Position numbers and translations under genes: made by a program. Shown here piece by piece: positions 46,701 to 58,700 of a stretch of DNA of 64,000 bases. The stretch is from Ryuthela nishihirai. Taxonomy: Eukaryota > Arthropoda > Arachnida > Araneae > Heptathelidae. Where the stretch lies: positions 38,750,901 to 38,814,900 of the forward strand of contig JAWZYU010000034.1 in the NCBI GenBank assembly GCA_038380435.1. The letters run 5' to 3'. The notes under the pieces were generated by a model that was not told the DNA's origin, ran no database searches, and was given only the letters and a program-made list of their open reading frames with translations. The stretch's first letter is position 1; every line of letters starts with the position of its first letter.

Positions 46701-49700
46701 AAAGCATATTTTTGAAAATTTAGATTGAAATAGATTTGATATCTTTTAATTTGCTTCAGTCACATTTTTTGACTTAGAAGTTGCTGAGTTCTGTAAGAGT
46801 TGCTATTGACATAACATGGAATTGTACCTGATAAAGCGGCCACTGAGTATATGTATACAGGGTGATTCAAAACTTATCGTTCAAATTTCGTGGGGAGGTA
46901 GGGAATACGTCAGGAAACCGATTTCACATTGGAAAGTATGTACGCATGCGTATGTAGAGGGCTCTGTGTATACCCAACCAGTGTACAGCTCGCTCGCCCG
47001 ACCACTCCCGCTGTCATCAGCGATCGCTTTGCCACCCAGGTCACCTGATTTATCGCCCATGGATTTCTTTTTGTGGGGGGCATGAAAGACCATGTGTACG
47101 AGACCCCCGTCGACAGTGAAATGGACCTTGTTGCACGAATAGTGGCCGCCGCAGGCATTGTCCGTGATATGCCAGGCGTTTTTGAAAATGTTCGGCGGTC
47201 AATGCAACGGCGCTGTGAATCCTGTGTCCGTGTAAATGGTCGCAATTTTGAGCACCTACTGTGAACCTGTACTTTACCTTGTTGGAATAAAAGTCGCACT
47301 CGTTACCACTTAACTGTACTGTTTCCTTGTGTTCACTTTACTTGTCCATTTTGTTCATGTAGATGACGTTTGCGGACATACTTTCCTATGTGAAATCGGT
47401 TTCCTGACTTATTCCCTACCTCCCCACGAAATTTGAACGATAAGTTTTGAATCACCCTGTATGTGATGAATACAGGGTGATTCAGAATTCATCATCAATA
47501 TTTGGTGGGGAGGTAGGTAATAAGAAACGAAGGAGATTTCACATAGGAAAGCATGGGCGCATATGCCATGTAGTAGGGCAAAATGACCCCAGTTCAATGA
47601 TGGAAAGAACACATAAGAAGGAAGTGGTAAGGAAAAAACATTTATTATCTTACATGTAACATTTCTTTGCATTGGTTGTACAGACTTACAAGAGGTGCTC
47701 GAACTGCCGACCATGTGCTAGAATGCATGACTCACAACGGCGTTGCATGGACAGCCGGACCCTGTGGAAGATGCCTGGCATTTCCCGGATGTTTGAGGCA
47801 GCAACTGATATGCGTGCTACAAGATCCATAGCACTATCAACAGGGGTCTCGTACACCATGTTTTTCATAGCACCCCATACAAAGAAATCGATTGGAGATA
47901 AATCCGGTGAACGTGGTGGCCAAGAAACCGGTCCACCGCGGCCAATCCATTGACCACCAAACTGTCTGCGTAGGTAAGCACGCACAGCATTTGCGAAATG
48001 TGCAGGAGCGCCATCATGCTGGAACCACATTCGCCGGAGACTACCATCAGGAACCTCGTTCAGAAGATCTGGTAACACAGTCTGAAGAAATGTTAGGTAC
48101 TTGGCACCGTCCAAACGGGATGGTAGTAAATACGGGCCCAACAAACAGTCACCGACAATCCCAGTCCACACATTGACAGCAAAACGTTGTTGCGCAGCTC
48201 CAGGTCTTGTACCGTGTGGGTTCTGATGAGCCCACACATGCCAATTGTGTGTGTTCAAGACACCCTCTCGAGTGAACAACGCCTCATCGGTGAAAAGAAC
48301 ATACGTTGGGAAATTGGGATCAACGGCTGTTCTCTGCATGAACCACTGACAAAAAATAACACGCTTGGGATGGTCGTCTGCTGCCAATAATTGCACTCTT
48401 TGCAGATGAAACGGATGTAACCCTTCATCGTGTAATATCCGCCACGCTGTTGCTTGCGAAATTCCAAACTGCCTAGCCATACCTCGTGTGCTAGCACCAG
48501 GTTGTTCCTCGATTTCCTGTAGGACAGCTTCCTCTACTGCTACTGTCTGTGCCGATCTGCGCCTCCCTCGATTAACATTACTAGCAGCAAACGATCCTGT
48601 TTCACGCAGTTGGCGATGAATACGTGAAAACATTTGATGCTGTGGCACACGGCGGTTTGGGAAGCGCGCTGCATACAATTGCCTGGCTCGAAGACATCTT
48701 TCTCCTGCCGCACCGTAAGTTACATGCATATCTGCACATTCCACGTATACTGGTTCATGTTACTTCTGCAAATTCACCTTGTCGAATGACAACTGACTGC
48801 ACGCATCAAACAGCTGTGCTTCTGTATGAGAGGTGTGTACACACAGCGCCCTCTACACCACCATGCGTTCGTCTGCCCCCATACTTTCCTATGTGAAATC
48901 TCTTTCTTTTCTTATTCCCTTCCTCCCCACTAAATATTGATGATGAATTCTGAATCACCCTGTATATGTGATTTTAAACCTCTGAAAGTTTCTTGACAAT
49001 TGTGCGGACGTATCCAGTTCTTGCTCTTTTTAGGGGAATGTCTGCAATTGGTGATTATCAGTTGGGTTGGGTTGTTTTACCTCTGAGCGGCACTTTTTTG
49101 CACACCATGGGCTAAATGGCCAGGTCACATGGACCCCGAAGTCTCAGAGAAGGTTGGGGAAGGGGACCCACTGGAACAGCTGTTGGGAGACAGATGGTAG
49201 CCTCCCGTCAAGGCCATCCAGCGTTGTCTTTAACGTGCACAGGGTATGGCTCTCACGCACACTGCGCCACGTCTTAACGTCCCATCCGACGGACGGCGCC
49301 CTTTCCAAGCCCATCGGTGTCCCCTACTGACCGTGGGCAGGGCGGGGAATTTTGCGGAGATAAATCTCAACGCTGACCCAGCTGGGACTCGAACCTGGGA
49401 GCTACAGATTACGAGTCTGGCGCGCTACCGAATGAGCCACCCCGCCCCATTGTTTATCAATTGTTAGTCTTGAAGTAAAAGACTGAATTAATAAATTTGA
49501 TTGAGGAAGTTGCAATTTACAGCGCATTAGATGACGTTTCAGAGAAAATTTGTGCCCCTAGTGTTCATTGCACCTATTAGTGTAGCCCTAGCCAGCGTTT
49601 CTAAATGCTAAAGGTTTGAACCTACCATTGAACCTAGAAGAAATAAAGGTGACGCCTAGGATAACGCTAACGAACCTTACGAAATATGCAAACTGTTTGC

Positions 49701-52700
49701 GTTAATTGAGTCGCTCCTCATTATTTTTGCTGCTGGTAGTCAACACTGAAACAAAGCGAATGCCCGAGACAATGTCTCGTAACTCTCTAATTATCCTGCT
49801 AATCGCCGTGCTTCAACTAATTACTCGGATTTCACTCTGCTAAGTTTATCGGTTGAAGAAATCAAGCGTCTCGTTGTTTGATCGTGTTGTAGTTAATAAG
49901 TATTGTACCGGGAAAGGGCATGGTCAGCAGGAAATCTGTTTAACTGGTGTTGGCGCTATTTCGAAATTTGGAAGTGTGCCTTTGTTTGGCAAATTGGCTG
50001 ATTTTCGTTTTAACGCAAGTTTCCGCTTTCTTACCTTTAAATTACCTCCAGAGCCCAGTCAGTTCTCTTAATTAGTAATAATAACAATTGAATTAGAAAG
50101 AACGTTATGTTCCTTTTGTATAATATAATGGAGAAAATGGAGTATAAAATAATGAATTTAATGCATCAAGTACAAGGTAAATTAATTAATAAACTTTCAG
50201 ACTAGTGGCGACTGCGCACTTGGTGCTTTGACAGTTCTCTTGTATCATTGGTCAGTGATTATCACCTGCTAAAATGTGCCTAAGGGCTGGGAAAACAGTG
50301 CGGTGTCAACTGTGCAGTCTCATAGTCTCCCCAGTTGTTATTCACGCTACTGTTCAGAAGTCTTCAATTGTACGAGGGTAAGTCAAAAAGTAAGCCTCCC
50401 TATTTCTTTATTACAGAGAGCAGGTAATTACACCAAAGACAATATACAGGAAATGGCCCCACGTAATGGAGGATTATTTTTTCCCCCATAGTCACCAGCA
50501 GATTTGTTTGAGACACTTGTCGTAAAGGTCGATCAGTTTATCTGAACCCCTGGCGATAGAAGAACGCAACCAGCTCCTGACGCATCCTTCCTGTTGGATG
50601 GTGCCAAGTCCGAACTGTATCGTGTGTTGTGAACAGGTATCCATCACTAGATGCGGAGATCCTCATTTTCTATAGTCACCCGATCATTTTCGAAATCACG
50701 GCACCAGTTCCTCACAAGTTGCACTGACAGGATATCCAAGCCGTATACAGCCACAGGCTCTCGATGGTCCATCGGTTGGATCTTTTTTGCCCACATAAAC
50801 CGACTGATTGCTCGGATCTCCAGCATCGTACACACGTGTAGTAACTTCGCCATATTCGCTCCATGTTTTACAGAATACATATGTAACGATAATGACTGTT
50901 GCCGCTTAGTGACATTATTTAGTACTAGCCTGCGTTGGTTTCATAGCCCCAGATGTTTGCTAGTTTGGCGGGGGTCAAACTGGGAAGCTTACTTTCTGAC
51001 ATCCCCGTAGATATAAATATGCCTGACTCCGTTCATAAGAGGAGGTAATTTTGAATAATAAAATCTGGTGCCTTGCTAAGTTGGAAATTGAAAGATTTAG
51101 AACAAATTACTAGTAAGTGCATTGAAGTTTCCTCCAAATGTCTTGCTACTAATCATTATAAAACCTTTTCATTCAAATATGCTTGCGAAACTGAAAAAAC
51201 TTATTTTCCTGCATCTTCTTAAAAGGGAAGAAAGCAAAAACGAAGCGGAAATGTGAATGAGTATAGACCAGCGATTCTCATTTGCGGCCTGCACAAAATT
51301 TCATGCAACCTCCAACAAAATCATGTTTTAATATTTTTGTTATGACCCCCTTAGTATATTTTTAGGGCGGCACAACTTTTAGGCCGTGATGCGTTCTTTG
51401 CTGCAAAAATCAAGGCAAATTCCTGGACCCACAACCAAGTTAACAGACATTTGCAATAATGAGAACTGAGATAATTTTTCATTTAAAATAAAATACACAT
51501 TTATTAACAAAATTACCTTCAAACATTCTACACATATGTGGTTCCCACTTGGGACAGATTCAGCAATGCCTCTAGTATGGCCCTTTTCAATTAAGGGAAC
51601 TTTGCAAGTTTATTACTCAACAGTCATTGATCAACAGTTCATGATGCAGAGCTACTTGCCCGTGACTCTTAACAGACCTTTACTGTTAAGACGGTTCCAC
51701 TTTGGTACCGTGACGGCCGTTCACAGAAATACATTCGAATGCAAAAGAAAAGTGGAGCCAGATTCATTACAGTACCCCCTTACCTCGGCAAGTCAGGATC
51801 CCTTGGGAGAGCAATCACTGGGCCGCTGCGCACCAAGTTGCTGGGTGCCCGGGCTGTTTAGCGCTTCCCCCGCACATCCATTGTTCACACTTCGACCTTC
51901 TGCTCACTGGAGAGGACCATTGCTGTCGACCACACAACCCGGAGAAGAAGAAGTGACTGACTCTTTTTGCCAAGTTCTTTCTTGACCTTTTTCGCTGGCC
52001 CTCCTTGTGGAGGTCACCTACGCTCATGCGTGGCTGTACGGGATTGGCCAGAGTAGCTGAGGTGCGAATCTCAGCTCCCCTCCGGCCATTTTTTTTTTAC
52101 CAGGCATGTCACGTAGTTCTTCTGCCATCTGGGGTTCCAGGCTCAATCTGGAAAGTTCGGGGCCTGCGGCCGAGTTCCTCTTCGTTCAACTGGATGCAAA
52201 AATGGAGGCAGTCGAAAATGTTACTATTAAAATGGAGCTTAATCTAATGTCATCCCGAAGCCTATGAAGTCTTGGCCACGTAATAAAATTACGTGGGCAT
52301 GACATTTTTATTATTAGCAATAACAACGTTGACTGCAACGGATACGTTATATCCCATTTTTTATTTTAAGTTGTATTTTTTTTATATTTTTAAACTCTAC
52401 CTATATATCTAATAAAAAATTGTGTAAACAGTTAAGAAAATTTATTGCGCTAATATTTAACAAAGAATAGTAGAGTGGAATATTAGTTCAAAAACTCCCG
52501 ACAGTTTCAGAGAGAGAGTCCCGGCCTGGCTTCTACGTGGGAACTGAAAATTCATCGGCCTTCCTTAGTTATTTTCTGTAATAAGTCTGAAGTGTCTCTG
52601 ACAGTATCGTGTAAGGAATTGGGAAAATGCTTTTCAGTAATGACAACGTGCATCGAAGAATAGAAGCCTTCACAAGCGCAGAAGTTGTTGAATGTTCCAA

Positions 52701-55700
52701 TAAGTCATCAGCGTGTGTTTTGATGAAAAAAACGCCCTAACTAAAGCTCAGCAAATACCTTTACGTAACTCATTATTTTGATTACATCCTTGACTATATT
52801 TCGTAAGAAATTACTGTCCTTAACTTTTCTACACACGAACGCCGGAACACTACATATATTTGTATTATAGTGGAAGAAATCCTGAAACGTCCCAATGAAT
52901 AATTTTGTTGTCATAAAAATAAATCTGTTTAGTTGCTTAATTGTATATTCTTAAAATTGTAAAATGCACATCAAATTAAAAAAATAATACTGTTAAATGG
53001 TTAACAGTTGTGTAAAGTGTGGAAGTTGCAATTGCCTTCATTAACACTTCGTCTGCTTCGAAGCAGTAGTGACTCATGTGTGGCAATTTGGAAAGCAACT
53101 GCGATTGCATTGATCAAGGATAGTTCTCATAGATCATTGGTTGATTGAGCTGTCAGTCAATTATAAATCAACTAATGAACTATGAGATCGTACGAATCTT
53201 AGATTGAATGACAGATAACTGATAGGTTATTAAATGGATATGCTAATCAAAATCATCTCGGAGCCTCCACTGATGCCAAAATTGCCATACAACTGCTGCT
53301 TCCAAGATAGAATTAAGGTCTAAATTGTAATTTGATGAAAGCGCTATTTATTATCAAACATAGAGAAAAAACTGTCTTGAATCGGGTGATATACGAGCTC
53401 ACTACCTTCTAATATCATGTCAAGTATTCTTACCGCTGAGTTACCACTCTCCGATTATGATTTCCTCTATTAATATCAACTTTTAGCTAGAAGTGCACAA
53501 TGTCGTATGAATGAAGACAGTGACTTATGCTTCCACACAGAGTCATGAAGATAGTTAGAGTATTACAAGTAATAATAAGGATCTAAGTGTTTATCAGATT
53601 TTTATTTCTAATTTAGCTTGAACCGCTGGAAGAGACAGGATGAGATGGTACACACAGCCTATGGCAATCAGATCCAGTTGAGACGTATCCTGGATACGCA
53701 TCCCGAATACAACCACAACAAGTTTGAAGATGAGTTTTTGGTTAGTTGCTTGATTATTGTTTTATTTCCCGAATAGTTCTCATTATTAAGGTGTTTATAA
53801 ATTTTGTTTTAAATTCGAAAGAGAATATTTTATTACTTTCCAATTTTTAGCATCCTCTAAACGGAGGCAATTAACGGAAGATACGTAAAATGAAAGTAGC
53901 GATACGAGTACCAATTCAACTAAAAATAATAATTTTTGTCCAAAAATATTGAATATCACCTTCTGTTTAGACAAATGAAAACCTTTTCGTGTGGATAGTT
54001 ACTGATAAAATATTGCTATTCACATTTTCCGAATTTTTCCATTTGTTTGAGTTTACACCACAAAGGACTAAAGTTAGAAAAATGACAAGACTTTAATATT
54101 ATTAAAAGTCAGTGTTAGAAATTTGATATTTAAATGTCAGAAATGTGTTGATAATTAAAGGGACGTTGATTTCAGAACGCGAACTAGGTCTGGGTTGTCA
54201 GTGTCAATCAGGGACTTAACCCTTTCACGACCAAGGGAAACATTTTTCCCATTTTGAAATTGGTGATTGTCGTATTTAATTATAACCTTATCTGCATTTT
54301 TTATACAGAATGTCAAAATAGAACGTATGCCGAACGCAATTACGTAAACGGGAACGTTTAGAAAACAAAAATAGAACTGTCAGGACGCATAATATATGTA
54401 CTATGTGCAATGTCCATCTTTGCCTCATTACCAAAAGAAATTGCTTCGCAGAATATCATAATTAGCACATCGTTTTGTATAGTAATTTTATTTCATAATT
54501 TTGTATTATTTTAGTTAACATTTTGTTCTAATAAACCAATAAATAAAAGACATTGCATAATAAGCCTAACTATAATTTGTGTTACCTTTATAGTCCATTG
54601 GGAAAAATATTTCCCATAAAATTCCAAAAAAAACTACACATTGTTATGTATTTTTCTTATGATTTTTATTTATTTTACGTCTAAACAAACTAAAATTAAC
54701 TGTTACATACTAATATTTACTCTTAGAAACCTTATGGTCCTGAAAGGGTTAACCTCCTGCCTCGTGACGTTAAGAAACAAGCTCAATTTGTTTCCATTTT
54801 GAGAACAAGCATTCCATTGGCCAAATACAAATGGACTTTTTACTTTTCCATTCTACACTGTCCTACCAAAATATTAGAGAAATTCCATGTTATGTCAATG
54901 GAAATCTAACTTCGAAGTCTTATAACTCCTAACATGCATTTAATGGAAAAATGTGACTGAAGTTAAATGAAAGATCATAATCAGATCTATTAAAATCTCG
55001 ATTTTTCAACAATATTCGTTAAGTGTTTAAATAGTTATGGAACCTGGAATATTTAATAATAAATTATCTTGTTTTTGTAAAAATGTTTCATAATTGTCTA
55101 ATAGTGAAATAATTATTGCGCAGACTTCTAAACTGTACATTAAATGTATTAAACGGTTTGAAACAATATTTGCAATTTAAGTTTTAAATGCTGAGATAAA
55201 TGTAGGGGACACCGATGGGCTTGGAAAGGCCGCCGTCCGTCGAATGGAACGTTAAGCCGTGGCCCCGTGTGCGGGAGAGCCATACCCTGTGCACGTTAAA
55301 GAACACGCTGGATGGCCTTGACGGGAGGCTACCATCTGTCTCCCAACAGCTGTTCCAGTGGGTCCCCTCCCCCAACCTTCTCTGAGCTTTCGGGGTCCAT
55401 GTGACCTGGCTATTTAACCCATGATGTGCAGAAAAGTGCCGCTCAGAGGTAAAACAAAACAACCCGGCTGAATCAGCCACGAGATTTATCTCTGCAAAAC
55501 TAACCTCCCTGCCCACGGTCACTAGGGGATGCCAATGAGCTTGGAAAGGCCTTCGTCCGTCGGATGGGACATTAAGCTGTGGCCCCCTGTGCGGGAGAGC
55601 TATATCCTGTGCACGTTAAAGAACACTCTGGCTGGTCTTGACGTGAGGCTGCCATCTGTTTCCCAATAGCTGTTCCAGTGGGTTCCCAACCTTCTCTGAG

Positions 55701-58700
55701 CCTTCGGGGTTCTTGTGACCATTGTGTGCAAAAAAAGTGCCGCTCAGAGGTAAACAACCCAAACATGCCAGCGCTTTTGTATTGTTTTATCTTCCCTATT
55801 GAGGAGAATAATAATTTTACTCGAAAGACTAACGTAAAAAAAAAAAGTGCCATTCTGTTTGAATGACGAAGTTTGATAGATGTTAGAAAGGAGTTTGGTA
55901 CATGAAGTGACATCCCAGTTCTGTGTGTCACTTCATGTACCATTCTGTTGTGTGCTAGCATCGTTAAGTTAGTATCCCTCAAGCTGTCGAGTTACAAGTT
56001 ATGGTGATTAGTTCGAATTAACTGCTGATGTGCTAATTGATGTCATGATTAATGTTAATGAACAGAGCTCAGTTAGCCATTATTTCGCATTCATTAGATG
56101 TTTCCAACGAAATTAATAGAAATGTCGAGTTTATCAGTTATAGAAAACAGTGGTTAACATTGTTTCGTGTTTTAAATTATCATTTGAATTAACTGAATTA
56201 ATTTAACGCGTCATCAGTTATAATTTCCAAGCTTATTATTTTAGAAAACATTTGGGAATGTGCTTATGAAATGCGATGAATATCAATTTATTCACTTGGT
56301 TCGGAATCGGAGCAGGAGGGTTGATCCAGTCGATAGAATTCAAGGTTATCGACTGTTTACAATCCCGGTTTCGAACCCCCACTGTTTCTGGGCTGAACTT
56401 TTCTCCTTAAACCCTGCTCTATGTGGCGCGGAGGTTGGCTCGGTCGGTAGCACACCAGACTTGTAATCTGCAGTTCCCAGGTTCCAGTCCCAGCTGGGTC
56501 AGCGTTGATATTTTTCTCCGCCAAATCCCAACCTGCCCTCGGTCAGTAGGGGGACAACAATGGGCTTGGAAAGACCGCCCTCCGTCGGATGGGACGTTAA
56601 GCTGTGGCTCCATGTGCTGGAGAGTCATACACTGTGCCCGTTAAAGAACACGCTGGATGGCCTTGAAGGGAGCCTACCATCTGTTTCCTAATAGTTATCA
56701 AGTGGGTCCCTCCCCCCCCCCCAAACTTCTCTGAGCCCAGGGATCCTTGTGACCTGGCTATTTAGCCATTATGTGCAAAAAAAGTGCTGCTGGAGAGCCA
56801 TACCCTGTGCCCGTTAAAGAACACGCTGGATGGCCTTGAAGGGAGCCTACCATCTGTCTCCTAATAGTTATCAAGTGGATCCCCCCCCAAACTTCTTTGA
56901 GCCCAGGGATCCTTGTGACCTGACTATTTAGCCCATTATGTGAAAAAAAGTGCTGCTGGACAGCCATACCCTGTGCCCGTTAAAGAACACATTGGATGGC
57001 CTTGAAGGGAGCCTACCATCTATCTCCTAATAGTTATCAAGTGGGTACCTCCCCCCCCCCCAAACTTCTCTGAGCCCAGGGATCCTTGTGACCTGGCTAT
57101 TTAGCCCATTATGTGCAAAAAAGTGCTGCTCAGAATTAAAACAACCCAACCCTCTCCGTACTCACTAAGAAAGGTTATACCAATAGGCTTCAAATGGATT
57201 CCCTCTTGAAACCTTACAGTTTTAAAATTTGCCACGTTAAAAGGAAAAATATAATTTTAATCATGCATTACAATAAGCTAGTTTGATTGAAAAACGATAT
57301 TCCTTAATATTTTTAACAATGGCCAGTTAATGCGCAGTATGCAATACGGCGATAGTCACAATACACATTTTACATGGCAAATAACGCACAGACTTATGAA
57401 TCACCATAGTATTAGAGGTAAGATTTTTACTTAATTATGTAACTTGGGTGTAGGCAAAAGGGTACTCCAATAAAAAAATGCTCCAGTTTAAAAAAACTGG
57501 AAAACCGACATTTAGGAAATTGTCTCGTTTTTACTTATTCAAAATTGGTAGCGTTAAGGAGAGCCGTATTCTTTATGCGTTAAAGAACATGATGATGTTC
57601 TTTAATGCATAACGGAGGTTGGCCCAGTAGTAACGATTATGTTGAAACTCTTACTATGATTATGAATATACTGACTATGAAGTATATTCATAATCATAGT
57701 AAGAGTTTCAGCTGTTAGGAGACATAGTGGGAAACAACCACCTCTCTCCTAACAGCTGTCCATTGGATCCCCTTATACACAGCTTTGAGCTCTTGGAGTC
57801 CTTGCAATTAGCGATATAGTAAGTTATGTGCACAAAGGTGCTACTCGGGGATGGAAGACCAAACATACATTTTACTATCAGTTTTTACAATTAACATCGA
57901 TGTTTCGGTAAAATTGCTTCCTTGAAAAAGTTAAATCTAGATGTTACTGAAATGTCGGATTACTCGATTGGGTTTTTTAGCTATGAGCGGCAGTTTTTTC
58001 ACACAATGGGTTAAATGGCCAGGTAATAAAGAATCCAAGGGGTTAAGAAAAGAGTGGAGAAGGAGATACACTGAACAGCCGTTAGTAGACAGATTGAAGC
58101 CCCCTGTGAAAGCCATCCAGTGTATTTTTAACACGCCCAGGGTATGGCATTTTTGTACACTTAGCCACCGCTGTACAATTCCATCCGATGGACGCTGTCC
58201 ATTCCAAATTTTGGGGGGAATGGACAGCGTCCAAACTCCCCCCCCTCCCCACACACACACACTTTTTTTTTTTTTTTTCAAAAAGCTTTTCGGTGACTTG
58301 AAAAGCAAATTATTTCCAAGCTCCTCGGTGTCTTACTTTCTCACTGGAGACTGGAGTTAGCGTAAAAAATTCTCACATAGGCAGAGTTGGGACTCGAACC
58401 TGGGAACTACAAATTTACGAGCTTGGCTTACCGACTGAGCCAAGTTCAGCCCCTAAGATTAATGGAATTATTAATTACCGAGTTGTGGAACTGTTCGTTA
58501 TTTAATCTGTAGCTTATTTCAGTAATTTAGAAATCAGTGTATTCTTAAACGTATTTATAATTCTTAAGTGATTCCATCAACTCGTTGCAGATACATCAGA
58601 AGTACAAAGCCAATATCCTGAAGTATCCATCAAACTGGAGAGAGCTTCTGAAGGAAGAACAACAGCTGAGGATGGAGATCCGTAGAGCATTGATGGGAAA

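Noticed and set aside
49062..49080. Telomere-like repeats (GGGTT)n at SINE ends
   Set aside because: They are two to three units only, always at the SINE-A tail. The usual arthropod telomere unit TTAGG is different.
51270..51468. hAT MITE
   Set aside because: End sequences are suggestive, but the flanking 8 bp do not match and the inverted ends are short. Kept only as a note.
51536..51985. 149-codon open frame as a gene or CFAP97D exon
   Set aside because: It lies between exons 3 and 4, whose phases join directly without it. No family match.
57644..57709. microRNA precursor
   Set aside because: The stem is perfect with no bulges, the sequence is AT-rich and it forms part of a run of palindromes in a dead SINE. 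Without small-RNA evidence a mutational origin is simpler.
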